A DNA stretch of 64,000 nt from Lithodes maja. Lineage: Eukaryota > Arthropoda > Malacostraca > Decapoda > Lithodidae. Both the position numbers and the translations under genes were made by a program. The stretch spans positions 95,202 to 159,201 of the forward strand of contig JBAKBP010003164.1 in NCBI GenBank assembly GCA_037953745.1, in the 5' to 3' direction. Position 1 is the stretch's first letter. The number at the start of each line of letters is the position of its first letter. Below, one piece after another: positions 20,697-30,883 of this stretch. The notes under the pieces were generated by a model. That model made no database searches. It saw only the letters and a list, made by a program, of their open reading frames with translations, and was not told the origin of the DNA.

Positions 20697-20979
20697 AGGC
20701 ATGCAATTACGCTTTCATATTTTCGCGGGTTTAAAAACGGCGAAAACAAAATTATGTAAGCAAAACTTGGCTCGTGTTTTAAGGTATTTCCGTAATTGTT
20801 TAATCGAAGTCCTCTTTTTTTTCTAGTTATTAAAAACGTATTCTATGGTGTATTATATGATACATAGAAGCAATAGAACTGTTCAAATTACCTGGGAAGT
20901 GTATATTAAACCAAATACAAAACTTTGAATAATGAGGTAAGAGATGTGTTTTTTATCACTTTTCATCCCAAGACCAGTG

Positions 20980-21066
20980 GGGGTCTGGGGGCAGCAGCCC
21001 CCCAGGATGCCCAGGTTACGTTAGGTTAGGTTAGGTTAGGTTAGGTTAGGTTAGGTTAGGTTAGGT
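20980..21066 (+). repeat. Hairpin module variant with (TTAGG)9 array
   Basis: TGGGGGCAGCAGCCCCCCA is followed by nine uninterrupted TTAGG units (21021-21065), the arthropod telomere repeat, here at an interstitial position. It is the longest TTAGG run in the window. Confidence 0.85.
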
Positions 21067-21345
21067 TAATGACCAGCTATGTAAATACAGTACCGTAGTG
21101 AACATTTGGTTTAGTCTGTGCTCAAAAATCCATTTTCTTTAGCAGGCCATACACTAAACAATTACCCCCTTTTCACAGACAAATACACAAACAATCTGTC
21201 AAAGATGCAAATAGCGGGGGTGTGGGGGCGGCAGCCCCCACCCATAATACTAGGATAGGTTAGGTAAGGTTGTTAGGTTAGGCTAATGTCCTTTCAAAGG
21301 GGTATAGGCTTGTAAACACTATGATAGCTTAACATGAGCCAAAAA
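21067..21345. other. Repeat module before LINE-2 promoter-like array
   Basis: It contains another copy of the GTGGGGGC hairpin (21218-21245), TTAGG-like repeats and the TAATGTCCTTTCAAAGGGGTA segment found at 39.35, 58.55, 60.13 and 63.8 kb. No gene. Confidence 0.7.
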
Positions 21346-21347
21346 TC

Positions 21348-21870
21348 GAAATTAGGTTAGTGTAATTTGTTTACTCTTAAAACTCGCAAAATCAGAGCCA
21401 ACTTTTCCCAAAACTTGGCTCGGGTTTTCCAATATTCGGGTTTTATGGCTTTGCAATTTCGGGAAACCTGAGCCAAATTTCTAAATGAGGTTACTGTCAT
21501 TTGTTTGTCTACAAACTCGCAAAATCTGAGCCAGCTTTGGCCAAAACCTGGCTCGGGTTTTCCAAAATTCGGGTTTTATGGCTTTGCAATTTTGGGAAAC
21601 CTGAGCCAAATTTCTAAATGAGGTTACTGTCATTTGTTTGTTTACAAACTCGCAAAATCCGAGCCAGCTTTGGCCAAAAGCTGGCTCGGGTTTTCCAAAA
21701 TTCGGGTTTTATGGGTTTGCAATTTTGGGAAACCTGAGCCAAATTTCTAAATGAGGTTACTGTCATTTAGTTATCTACAAACTCGCAAAATCCGAGCCAG
21801 CTTTGGCCAAAACTTGGCTCGGGTTTTCGAAATATTGGGTTTTAGGCCTTTGAAATACCTTCAAACCCGA
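21348..21870 (+). repeat. 133-bp tandem repeats (about 3.9 units) upstream of LINE-2
   Basis: The string CTAAATGAGG starts at 21481, 21614 and 21747 (period 133), with a diverged unit before them. Each unit carries AACCTGAGCCAAATTTC and GGCTCGGGTTTTCC. The LINE-2 reading frame runs through the last unit without a stop. Confidence 0.85.
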
Positions 21871-23979
21871 GCCAAGTTTTGCTTGAATACGTTTGTATCG
21901 CCGTTTTACGCATTTAACCCCTCATTTTCCCTGTACTTCATAGCCCTCCCCACTACATCTTGGAAGTTATTCGAAACCACTTACCTAAAAGCAGTGCAAG
22001 ACTGCATACCATCGAAAATACGGCGTCCAGGCCATAATAATAAGCCCAAATGGTGGAATAAAGATATTTCAAACTGCCTGCTTGCTAAAAAATTTGCTAA
22101 TGATAGATTAAAATCCTCACAAAATGACGAAGAACGGGTGAAATTTGTAGAGCTACGACGCAAAGCCAAAAAGTTAATTAAGCAAAGTAAAAAGACCTTA
22201 GAGTTACATATTGCGAATCAAAGTAAAACAAACCCGAAAGAATTCTATAGTTATATCAGAAAGAAAAAAGTAGTTACTTCAACTGTTGGACCGTTAGTCG
22301 ATGAAAAAGGAGAATACACCAAAGACGAAGTACAAATGAGTAATGCCCTCAATACCTTCTTTGCATCAGTTTTTACAACCGAAGACCTCAGTGATATCCC
22401 TACACCATCGCCGATTCAGATTGATAATTCAGATGTTCTAAGCAATATCACCGTTACAGAGAGAGAAGTATTGAATTGTTTAGATAAACTCAAAGTAAAT
22501 AAAACGCCAGGACCTGATACAATCTCGCCTAGAGTTCTAAAGGAAGCTAAGAATGAGCTCTCCAAACCACTGACATTACTATTCAATAAATCCTTGCAGT
22601 CTGGAACTATGCCTGATCAGTGGAAGCTAGCCAACGTAACACCGATATTCAAAAAAGGCAGCAAATCTCTACCCAGTAACTATCGTCCAATTAGCTTAAC
22701 CTCAGTTGTATGTAAAATGCTAGAAACGGTCATACGAGACAGACTCGTAAATCACTTAGAGGAAAATAACATACTTAAAGATACTCAACACGGCTTTCGT
22801 AAAAAACGTTCCTGTTTAACAAACCTCTTAGACTTCTTCCACGATATCCTCAACCTCTACGATGAGAGTAAAGCTGTAGATATTATATACCTTGATTTTC
22901 AAAAGGCCTTTGACAAAGTTCCCCACAAACGTTTACTGCTAAAACTAAAAGCGCATGGAATACAAGACGGTGTGTTGAAATGGATAGAAAATTGGCTCAA
23001 CAACAGAAAGCAAAGAGTAGTCATAAACGGTAAGGCATCTAAATGGACCAATGTAAGTAGCGGGGTACCCCAGGGATCGGTACTAGGACCAATTCTCTTT
23101 CTAATTTACATCAACGACATAGATGAGGGTCTCACCTGCACAATCTCAAAATTTGCTGACGATACAAAAATTGCAAATAGCGTACTCTCAAAAGAACAAG
23201 TTGACGATATGCAACACAATCTAGATAAATTGTCATGTTGGGCCCAAATTTGGCAAATGAGTTTCAATGCGGATAAATGTAAAGTACTACATGTCGGATA
23301 CCTAAATGAGAAAGCAAACTATTCGATGAATGGCACTCAGCTTAAGAATGTAAACAGAGAAACTGATCTGGGAGTAACAATATCGAGTAACCTAAAACCG
23401 AGTCAACAATGTTCAGAAGTTGTTAAGAAGGCAAACAAAATAATTGGCTTTATAGGCAGGTCATTTGAGCATAAATCCAAAGAAGTTATCCTAACCCTTT
23501 ACAATTCCTTAGTCCGCCCTCTTCTGGAATACTGCGTTCAATCCTGGTGCCCTTATTACCAAAAAGATATAAACAAGCTAGAACGAGTTCAACGTAGAGT
23601 TACCAAAATGATACCTAGCCTAAAGAACAAACCATACGAAGAGCGTCTTAGAGAATTAAATCTATTTCCTTTAACCCAGCGCAGATTAAGAGGCGACTTA
23701 ATTCAAGTGTTCAAAATCATCAAAGGCATCGACAATATGAACTGTAGTAAGTACTTCACTATCGACCAATCTAATTACACACGGGGAAACGGTTGCAAAA
23801 TTATTGGTAAATCTTTTAACTCGCACGAATCTAAGAATTTCTTCTTCAATCGAGTTGTCAACTTGTGGAATGGGCTTCCCCGAAACGTTATAGACTGCAG
23901 CACCGTTGATTCATTTAAATTCCGCCTAGACAAATATCTCGCATCAAACCCGCGACTGACTGCGTTTGTAAATGAATAA
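21751..23979 (+). CDS. LINE-2 RT ORF
   Basis: Open for 742 codons. Recognisable LINE protein starts near TSWKLFETTYLKAVQDCIPS (about residue 70); the codons before it come from the tandem repeats. RT blocks: FKKGSKSLPSNYRPISLTS, QHGFRKKRSCLTNLLDF, IIYLDFQKAFDKVPH, SSGVPQGSVLGPILF and KFADD (about 466-470). The C-terminal part continues with LLEYCVQSWCPYYQKDI and PLTQRRLRGDLIQVFKIIKG, all CR1-clade features. The endonuclease is missing, as in most CR1 copies, so the element cannot move by itself. No internal stop implies a young insertion. Confidence 0.92.
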   Translation: MRLLSFSYLQTRKIRASFGQNLARVFEILGFRPLKYLQTRAKFCLNTFVSPFYAFNPSFSLYFIALPTTSWKLFETTYLKAVQDCIPSKIRRPGHNNKPKWWNKDISNCLLAKKFANDRLKSSQNDEERVKFVELRRKAKKLIKQSKKTLELHIANQSKTNPKEFYSYIRKKKVVTSTVGPLVDEKGEYTKDEVQMSNALNTFFASVFTTEDLSDIPTPSPIQIDNSDVLSNITVTEREVLNCLDKLKVNKTPGPDTISPRVLKEAKNELSKPLTLLFNKSLQSGTMPDQWKLANVTPIFKKGSKSLPSNYRPISLTSVVCKMLETVIRDRLVNHLEENNILKDTQHGFRKKRSCLTNLLDFFHDILNLYDESKAVDIIYLDFQKAFDKVPHKRLLLKLKAHGIQDGVLKWIENWLNNRKQRVVINGKASKWTNVSSGVPQGSVLGPILFLIYINDIDEGLTCTISKFADDTKIANSVLSKEQVDDMQHNLDKLSCWAQIWQMSFNADKCKVLHVGYLNEKANYSMNGTQLKNVNRETDLGVTISSNLKPSQQCSEVVKKANKIIGFIGRSFEHKSKEVILTLYNSLVRPLLEYCVQSWCPYYQKDINKLERVQRRVTKMIPSLKNKPYEERLRELNLFPLTQRRLRGDLIQVFKIIKGIDNMNCSKYFTIDQSNYTRGNGCKIIGKSFNSHESKNFFFNRVVNLWNGLPRNVIDCSTVDSFKFRLDKYLASNPRLTAFVNE

Positions 23980-24205
23980 CTTTATCCTCCCCTCAGTTAC
24001 TAACCCATATGTCCCCTACTAACTTCCTAGTCCTGCCACGTTAGTGGCAGGGCAGTAGTTCCCTTTCCAATGTTCCCTTACCCACTCTAAACCACTGTTT
24101 GGACACTTGATCCTCAGTGTTTTGGAGGACAAGCAGCCTAGAAGGGTCACTAGATCTGTTGTTGCTTGATTTCCTTTGTACTCCTTTGTACTCCTTTGTA
24201 CTATC
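21900..24205 (+). mobile_element. LINE-2: CR1-like retrotransposon, 5'-truncated
   Basis: The LINE sequence begins somewhere between the last 133-bp unit and 21955 and lacks the endonuclease domain. The 3' end is three tandem CTCCTTTGTA decamers (24172-24204), the short terminal direct repeats typical of CR1 elements. Confidence 0.85.
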
Positions 24206-24355
24206 GGGTGGCGTGTCTTAAGAGCGTTGTATAATGGGGAAAACGGTTTCGCCGAGGGTTCTAATTATTTCTAAACACTATATATTGATGAAAACTAACA
24301 GGGAAAAATAAAAAAATCCATGGGAAAATTGGTGACCAATAAATGGAGTTTTTCC
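24206..24355. other. LINE-2 3' flank
   Basis: GTATAATGGGGAAAACGG..CGAGGGTTCTAATTA is related to the right flank of LINE-1 (19735-19790), suggesting the two LINEs sit in copies of one older repeat. Confidence 0.5.
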
Positions 24356-24798
24356 TACACATCTATCACTATTTAAATGTAATACAACCATACACAGTGC
24401 TATTACATATTATTTGAACATAATATAGGATGCTCTTTCCTTTAAACCATTTTCTATATCTAGGCCTATTCACGAAAAATATAGGCCTAGCCTAGGCAGC
24501 GCTACCGGTAGGTACTAATTTATCAGTTCGAATTTTGATTGAGAGTGGGATTAGGCCTAGGCCTAGCCTAGGGCTTAACATGGGATACTGGATACTGTTT
24601 GGGGTTTGGGAATAGACTGAGGCTGCTTTAGGCCTAATTAGGTAAAATTAGTCGAATCGAGACAATTGCATAGCCTAGGCCTATTAAGCAAATATTTACC
24701 AATTTACAATAGGCCTAGTCTATTCGCTGTAAGTAGGCAAGAAATCATGACCTCTGTAACTAAAAAACAACTAGGCCTAGAGTGATCAAGCTAATATG

Positions 24799-25132
24799 TG
24801 ACTCCATGGTGTCAATCCACAAAATATGAATTGTGTTATCATTATGGTTTATTATTTTGTTATCATTATAGCGCGGCGAAGGCGCGAGCTCTAGGGGGGT
24901 CCGGGGGCATGCCCCCCAGATTTTTTTTTTTTAGAATTTAGGTGTCTAAAACAGTATTTCCTGCAATAAAAAAAACAATCAAGATTGAAAATATAGAGAC
25001 CAAAATTGTGTCAATTTAGCCTAGCCTACCTTTTTTTTTTTTGTGGGGGGGGGGGGAGTTTCTGTTATCATTATACAAAAAGTTCATTGCGTTATCACTC
25101 AAAAAAACAGCGTCGTTTGACACCCTTATATT
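24799..25132. mobile_element. 334-bp insertion with ATATG target duplication
   Basis: ATATG flanks it on both sides (24794-24798, 25133-25137), and the 57-kb sister copy has a single ATATG (57556-57560) with no insert. Near both ends GGTGTCAA occurs in opposite orientations. It contains GGGGGTCCGGGGGCATGCC-type inverted sequence and three GTTATCATTAT strings. Class unknown. Confidence 0.75.
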
Positions 25133-25235
25133 ATATGTCGACCATTTGGGAAGAGTCAGTCAAGGAATAGCCTAGATGTGGAAATTTGCAGCCAATTTGC
25201 TCTAGCCCTATTTGATATACAGAGGTTAGAGGTCA

Positions 25236-25745
25236 TTGTTGAGGCCCCCCCTCATGACATATTGGCATCATCTTATATATTGCCAGCAGGGGGCAAATAA
25301 CCGAAAAAAAATCGCCGTCAAAATAGACGCGAACTTAACCACGGCGATCGACACATGTAAACATGGCGGTGGAGCGGCGACGAAAGCTTGCCATCATATT
25401 CCCGTCCATTTTGAATGCCGTTGGATACAATAATATGTTGAGGGGGGCAAATAGGCCTAACCAAACTGCGGCGATCGACCATGTAAACATGACGGCGGCG
25501 GCGGCGGTGGACGCTTGCGATCATGTTCCCGTCTATTTTAACTGCCATTGGATACAATAATATGTTGAGGGAAGGGCTTTGCGGCAATTTTGTTGGTTGT
25601 TGGCCCCTACTGGCAATATATATGATGATAACATGTCATGGGGGGGTGAGGGGGGGCTTTCAACATATTATTGTATCGAATGGCATTCAAAATAGACAGG
25701 AACATATCCCAAGCGTCCAACGCCGACACCGCCGCGGCTGCTGAA
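25236..25745. repeat. GATACAATAATATGTTGAGG / AATAGACGCGAAC repeat cluster
   Basis: Alternating direct and inverted copies of a module: GATACAATAATATGTTGAGG, a C/G-run with CATGACATATTG, TATATTGCCAGCAGGGGGCA, GCCGTCAAAATAGACG and GGCGATCGACCATGTAAACA. The same module makes up much of 36.5, 38.8, 39.6, 41.0, 57.7-59.3, 62.1 and 63.2 kb. No coding function is visible. Confidence 0.75.
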
Positions 25746-25839
25746 GAACAAGGAAATTAGCAATAGGTTTCATTGTGAACTGGAGGAAATTAATAGAAAT
25801 AAGGAAGCTAGGCCTAATTAGTCAATGGAATTTCCTTAA

Positions 25840-26469
25840 CCCGGGAGCTGCGGGGAGACTCTTAAGAGTTCCCCCGGCGGACTGCGGGAAGACTCTCCTG
25901 AGTAAGTAAAATTAAAAATCAACTTTTGACATCAAAAAAAAAAAAAAAAAAATTATTTTTATTTTTTTATTTTTTTATTTTTGTTTGGCCCCTGGGCCAT
26001 GCAAAATCTCAGTCCTCTACCTCCCCTCCTTCCCCACTTTCCTCCTATCCTTCAGTTATCACCTATTTTCCCTATTATTCCCTTATTCTGAGGTATATTT
26101 TCGTGCTAACATTAGCGAGTTGCAAGCAGGGTGTTGTCATCACTGATGGCAATCGAGTGCAAGAGAGAGAGAGAGAGTATCGATCGACTGTGTCTCAGTG
26201 GCCTTGGGGGAAATTGGCGGGAAGGTAGCTTGCCTCACCCATACATTATACAACTCGCGGGCTATATCTCCGATTTTGACCATCCAAACGCTGTTTTCAC
26301 TCGTTTTATTGTTGTTTCAGGTTAATACCTTTATAATCAACCCATAATAGGCGCATATGGATAATTATTAATGCTATTAATGGTACAATGAATATTTTAG
26401 TGACGGAAACACCTCAAATACGTCAGCACAGGGGGACGTTTTCAATTACCCCCGTGCGCACTTCAGAGG
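25840..26469 (+). mobile_element. TTAA-flanked MITE, copy 2, with empty sister site
   Basis: Same element as at 2047-2671. TTAA lies at 25836-25839 and 26470-26473. The duplicate locus at 59379-59440 reads AATTTCC-TTAA-TAATGAC with one TTAA and no element, proving a precise TTAA insertion. Confidence 0.95.
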
Positions 26470-26689
26470 TTAATAATGACAATTATATGTATAGGTATAA
26501 AGTAAAAACAATATATTTTACATAATTTATTGCATATCTTACATATTTAAACAAATATATATTAAAAATAGTTTAACCACACCACTGAGTTCCCCCAAAA
26601 TACTCTAATAGGGCTGGCCTGAAGAATTAGATCAAGATGGACAACCAATCAAGACATGATAGGTACGGAAGGGCAGGTTAACAACGGCG

Positions 26690-26886
26690 ATCGACAAATG
26701 TAAACATGACGACCGTACACTCGGAAACTACATCCATCCCCATTAGCCTAACCTAACAACCTTACCTAACCTATCCTAGTATTATGGGTGGAGGCTGCCG
26801 CCCCCTAGACCCAGTACGTTGGATACAAAACTAACCCTCACGTAACACCTAGTACCGGTATATGTCCCTAGTACCCAGTACGTGGG
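26690..26886. repeat. Mixed repeat spacer before LINE-3
   Basis: It holds an inverted MITE terminus (CGTACACTCGGAAACTACAT), the hairpin module in reverse (CCTAGTATTATGGGTGG, GGCTGCCGCCCC) and units of the satellite-like CTAGTATATGTCCCTAG / ACCCAGTACGTGGGATACA family that also lies right of LINE-3 (32.63-32.77 kb, 33.74-33.86 kb). LINE-3 therefore inserted into this family. Confidence 0.65.
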
Positions 26887-27056
26887 ATAATAATAATAAT
26901 AATAATAAGCATGTTACTTATTTCTCATAAGCGCCAATTTTTCCGAAGAATTCACTAGCGCTCGAAAAGAGAACGAAAAAAGAACAAAAATCAATGCATC
27001 AAAAGAAGGCTTATATACAACACACATTTAACAATCACTAGCAGTGGCAAAATAGC

Positions 27057-28385
27057 CTAAACTCTATAGCCATCTGTCATGACACCTCTCTCAAGATCAT
27101 AGCTTCTCTCAAAGAGAAAAGTCTTAAGTTGTCTCTTGAAGCATTCAACAGAACTCAGTTGTCTCATGGACAGCGGCAACCTGTTATACAACCTCGGAGA
27201 CATGTAGGAGAATGACCTCTCAAAGAAAGAAGACTGCTGGAAAGCCCTTGGTTCATCAAGACGAAAAGGGTCATTGTCATGACGCACAACTACACCATGG
27301 TGTGCCGGTGGGCGCCTGAGCAGCTCCGCAAGGTACCTAGGCTCACCAAATTTGAGAACCTTAAAAGTCACCAAACACAACTTAAATTCTATTCTTGCTC
27401 TTACTGGCAGCCAGTGCAGTTCTATGTGAAGAGATGTAGTAGGAGTTCTAGGTGGAACACCAAAAATTAGTCTTGCGGCCCTGTTAAGAACAGACTGAAC
27501 TTTCTTCAAAATATAATTTGGAAGACCCACCAACAGGGCATTGCAATAATCAACACGAGAGAAGACCAATGAGTGAACCAACGTCAGGAGGCAACGTCTG
27601 GTTATAAACGGCTTCACCAAATAGAGATTTCTGATGTGCAAGTAACAACTTTTAACTATCTGGTTTACATGCTCTTTGAAATCTAATCGGGAGTTCACAT
27701 ATACACCCAGATTTCGAACAGAGTTGGCCGGTCGCAGCTGAGATCCACCCACATTGATGGAGAGGGCACCTACTATATCATCAGCTCTTCTATTTCCTCG
27801 GATGATGAGAATATCAGTTTTACCATCATTTAGTTTAAGTTTTCTCGCTCTCATCCACTTCTTGATATCAGACATCAACAATTCCATCTTACTCCGTATA
27901 TCAACTATATTTGTGATTCTCACATAAATCTGGGTGTCATCTGCATAAAAGTGAAAGGTGACATTATGTGCACGAAGCAGAAGAGACAAACTGCTAATAT
28001 AAATTATAAATAGGATAGGACCTAAAACTGATCCCTGCGGAACACCATACTGCAGGGGTGTCGAGTCCGAGACCACTTGATTTACCATCACACTCTGGGA
28101 TCTACCTGACAAGTACGACCCAAGAAGCAAGAGAGCGGAGTCACGCACACCACAATCATAAAGATCACTCAATAACAACTCGTGATCCACTGTGTCAAAA
28201 GCCGCAGAGAGATCAAGCAAGACCAATAGTGAGGCCACACCATTGCAAATGTTCTCAACTAGATCATTATGTACTCTAATCAATGCTGTTTCAGTTGAAT
28301 GATGCTGTCGGTAAGCAGACTGAAAAATTGGGATAGTTTCATTCTGCTGAAGTAGTGGTTGTAATTGGTCAAGTATTGCACGCTC
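27057..28385 (-). CDS. LINE-3 ORF2, RT part downstream of the insertion
   Basis: Begins at LLERAILDQL, immediately after the inserted DNA. RT blocks: QSAYRQHHSTETALIRVH, VLLDLSAAFDTVDHELLL, YGVPQGSVLGPILFIIY and FYADD; the C-terminal region has RVDYCNALLVGLPNYIL, AARLIFGVPPRTP and HWLPVRARIEFK, all typical of L2/CR1-group LINEs. It ends at a stop at 27057. No frameshift or stop is seen within it. It is cut off from its own endonuclease and N-terminal RT by the insertion. Confidence 0.92.
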   Translation of the reverse strand, partial: ERAILDQLQPLLQQNETIPIFQSAYRQHHSTETALIRVHNDLVENICNGVASLLVLLDLSAAFDTVDHELLLSDLYDCGVRDSALLLLGSYLSGRSQSVMVNQVVSDSTPLQYGVPQGSVLGPILFIIYISSLSLLLRAHNVTFHFYADDTQIYVRITNIVDIRSKMELLMSDIKKWMRARKLKLNDGKTDILIIRGNRRADDIVGALSINVGGSQLRPANSVRNLGVYVNSRLDFKEHVNQIVKSCYLHIRNLYLVKPFITRRCLLTLVHSLVFSRVDYCNALLVGLPNYILKKVQSVLNRAARLIFGVPPRTPTTSLHIELHWLPVRARIEFKLCLVTFKVLKFGEPRYLAELLRRPPAHHGVVVRHDNDPFRLDEPRAFQQSSFFERSFSYMSPRLYNRLPLSMRQLSSVECFKRQLKTFLFERSYDLERGVMTDGYRV

Positions 28386-28390
28386 TAATA

Positions 28391-29284
28391 ATCTGTGCCC
28401 CATGAATATTCTTTCCTCTCACTTAAACAGTAGGCTACCATAGTGCGGTTGGGAGTATGAACATGATTAGATTAATATCCAGTATTCGAGAATGGATAAT
28501 AAGTCGTAGGCGTGTGCATAAACCTTTAACCGTCCTGGTGGTGTAATGGTTAAGGTGGCAAAAATATGTGTGTGATAACCCGGGTTCGAATCCCGGTGGA
28601 TCATATATACTTTAATTAATTTCATTGGGGGTGTGGTGGTGAGATTAATAAAAATAATATTATTAGTAGGTTTAGGGATATTTCTTCGAGAGGCCGGTCT
28701 ATATGATCTGTGCCCCATGAATATTCTTTCCTCTCACTTAAACAGTAGGCTACCATAGTGCGGTTGGGAGTATGAACATGATTAGATTAATATCCAGTAT
28801 TCGAGAATGGATAATAAGTCGTAGGCGTGTGCATAAACCTGTAACCGTCCTGGTGGTGTAATGGTTAAGGTGGCAAAAATATGTGTGTGATAACCCGGGT
28901 TCGAATCCCGGTGGATCATATATACTTTAATTAATTTCATTGGGGGTGTGGTGGTGAGATTAATAAAAATAATATTATTAGTAGGTTTAGGGATATTTCT
29001 TCGAGAGGCCGGTCTATATGATCTGTGCCCCATGAATATTCTTTCCTCTCACTTAAACAGTAGGCTACCATAGTGCGGTTGGGAGTATGAACATGATTAG
29101 ATTAATATCCAGTATTCGAGAATGGATAATAAGTCGTAGGCGTGTGCATAAACCTTTAACCGTCCTGGTGGTGTAATGGTTAAGGTGGCAAAAATATGTG
29201 TGTGATAACCCGGGTTCGAATCCCGGTGGATCATATATACTTTAATTAATTTCATTGGGGGTGTGGTGGTGAGATTAATAAAAA
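28391..29284 (+). mobile_element. Tandem trimer (2.84 units) of a 315-bp tRNA-headed element
   Basis: Units start at 28391, 28706 and 29021 (period exactly 315); the third stops after 264 bases. Units differ at very few positions (for example CCTTTAACCG versus CCTGTAACCG). Each contains TGGTGTAATGGTTAAGG (A-box) and CCCGGGTTCGAATCCCGG (B-box with a perfect five-pair T stem and 7-base loop). The acceptor stem is not complementary, so this is tRNA-like. TAATA flanks the insertion (28386-28390, 29285-29289), and removing it restores the LINE-3 frame at SKILERA. Confidence 0.9.
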
Positions 29285-29289
29285 TAATA

Positions 29290-30883
29290 TCTTTGATATG
29301 AAGGACAGGTTGGAGACAGGACGATAGTTCAACATGTTCTCAACATCAAGTCCAGGCTTCTTTAGAGTAGGTCGGAGTAGTGCATGCTTTTCAGAATGTG
29401 GGAAGCTACCTTCAGAGAAGCACTTATTAATTATTTTGGAAATAAACTCAACTGTGTGATCATAGACTCTTGGTAGCTTGGAAACATTTATGGGATCCAA
29501 CGGGCAAAATGTTTTATTGAGGTTTCTTATGTAGGACGAGATCATGACCACCTCTACTGAGTGAAAGGATGAGAGGACATTATTAGGAATGTGTCGGGGT
29601 TGGAGTACAACTGAAAGTTCTTCACCAACAGAAGCATCATCCAGTTCCTGTCTTATGCGAGTTATTTTGCCAGCAAAAAATGCCACAAAGTTGGCAGCCA
29701 ACTCGGCATCGGGTACAGAAGGTCTTAAGCTGACTCTTGTTTTTCCAAGTAAACTGTTTACAATTGAAACCAACCTCCTCTGGTCGTTACCACACGAGTC
29801 AACTTTTCCCTGATAATACACTTTCTTTTCATCTTTGATTTTGTGGACCACAGCTCTTCTGGCTGACAGATATTGCAACCATGTAGAGTCTGTTTTATTT
29901 TTCCGCCATTCACGTTCAGCTCTTCTACGCGCTCTTCTAAGAAATTTAACTCGAGTGCTATACCAGGGCGAATCATCTCGTACTATGATTTTCTTCTCTA
30001 CTTCTGGACAGTGATGATCGAACACTAATTTAAGTGCATTTCCATGTACCTCCACCAGCTCATCTGAAGTAAGGTTAGAAGTATCAATACTTCCCAAGTA
30101 CTGTTTTACTTCACTGCTAGCCAAATTTAGGTCTGCATTTTTATAATTTCTAAATCTGATTACTTTTTCATGTGTGAGTGGCTTAGGGAAATCAAAGCTG
30201 AAAGTAATCAAAGCATGATCAGAGGTATTAGGGTCAGCATTCTCAACATCAACATCCAGAATACCACCACAACCCACAGGAGAGAAAACCAAGTCAAGGG
30301 TGTGTCCTAAGATATGAGTTGGGTGGGACACATGGTTTACAAAATTGTTCTGATCAGTCAACTCAAGGAACTCGGGAGAGAATGGCTTCAGATGAGGGCT
30401 GTCAACCCAGTAATTAAAATCTCCACATATCAAAAGTCTTCCGGTTTTAGCAGAAAATTCCTCGAGAAACTGCCCAAACTCTTCCATAAAACCCCTATCT
30501 GTGCCACGATGGCCAGGCCTATAGACAACTGCCATTCTTAGAATTTGTTGATGGAGTTTTATTTCCACTTCCAACAGTTCATAATAAAGAGGGGCTGGGT
30601 TATGGCTTATTTGCAAGATATTCACCAGAGATGTGGAGTAGACAACTGCCACTCCACCACCCGGATGATCTCCCCTAGGCCTAGGAACATTTATTATGGA
30701 ATGGGTTTTAGGCAATGCCGCCTGGATAATATTCAGATCTGACTCGAACAACCAGGTCTCAGTGAGACATAATACATCAAGGTTACGTTCATCCAAGATC
30801 TCGCAAATATGATCCATTTTGTTACGCAAGGAACGAACATTCAACAGACCCAGTTTCAACCGGCTCCCATGTGCATTTTTCAG
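29290..30883 (-). CDS. LINE-3 ORF2, endonuclease and N-terminal RT part
   Basis: AP-endonuclease-type domain: LGLLNVRSLRNK, the catalytic Glu in LTETWL, GGGVAVVY, GDFNYWVDSPH, and DHALITF, then a 150-residue basic linker and the first RT block YRPVSNLSFISK, where the inserted element interrupts the frame. There is no good ATG at the 5' end: the frame is open back through the ORF1 stop to an in-frame TGA about 27 bases upstream, pointing to translation by -1 frameshifting at the A-AAA-AAC heptamer (30889-30883). The frame continues a few codons into the insertion. This part carries all expected endonuclease residues. Confidence 0.9.

Larger units (their letters stand above)
24356..26680. repeat. 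Segment duplicated at 57108-59602
   Basis: From TACACATCTATCACTATTT onward the sequence matches the 57-kb copy closely. This copy has a 334-bp insertion (24799-25132) and the TTAA MITE (25840-26469). It lacks about 1 kb present between 57.8 and 58.79 kb. No gene: it is made of TAGGCCTA-rich DNA and the GATACAATAATATGTTGAGG repeat family. Confidence 0.85.

Noticed and set aside
24575..24600. GGATACTGGATACTG versus GGATACTG difference between duplicated segments as a footprint
   Set aside because: This is a plain 7-bp tandem duplication, not of the TA-CNG-TA type.
28540..28612. Functional tRNA genes in the 315-bp units
   Set aside because: A- and B-boxes and a perfect T arm are present, but the two acceptor strands (GTCCTGG.. 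and ..TGGATCA) do not pair, so it is a tRNA-like promoter.
28391..29284. Retrozyme (hammerhead) interpretation of the tandem units
   Set aside because: Tandem small units with a short target duplication suggested it, but neither CTGATGA nor its complement occurs in the unit.
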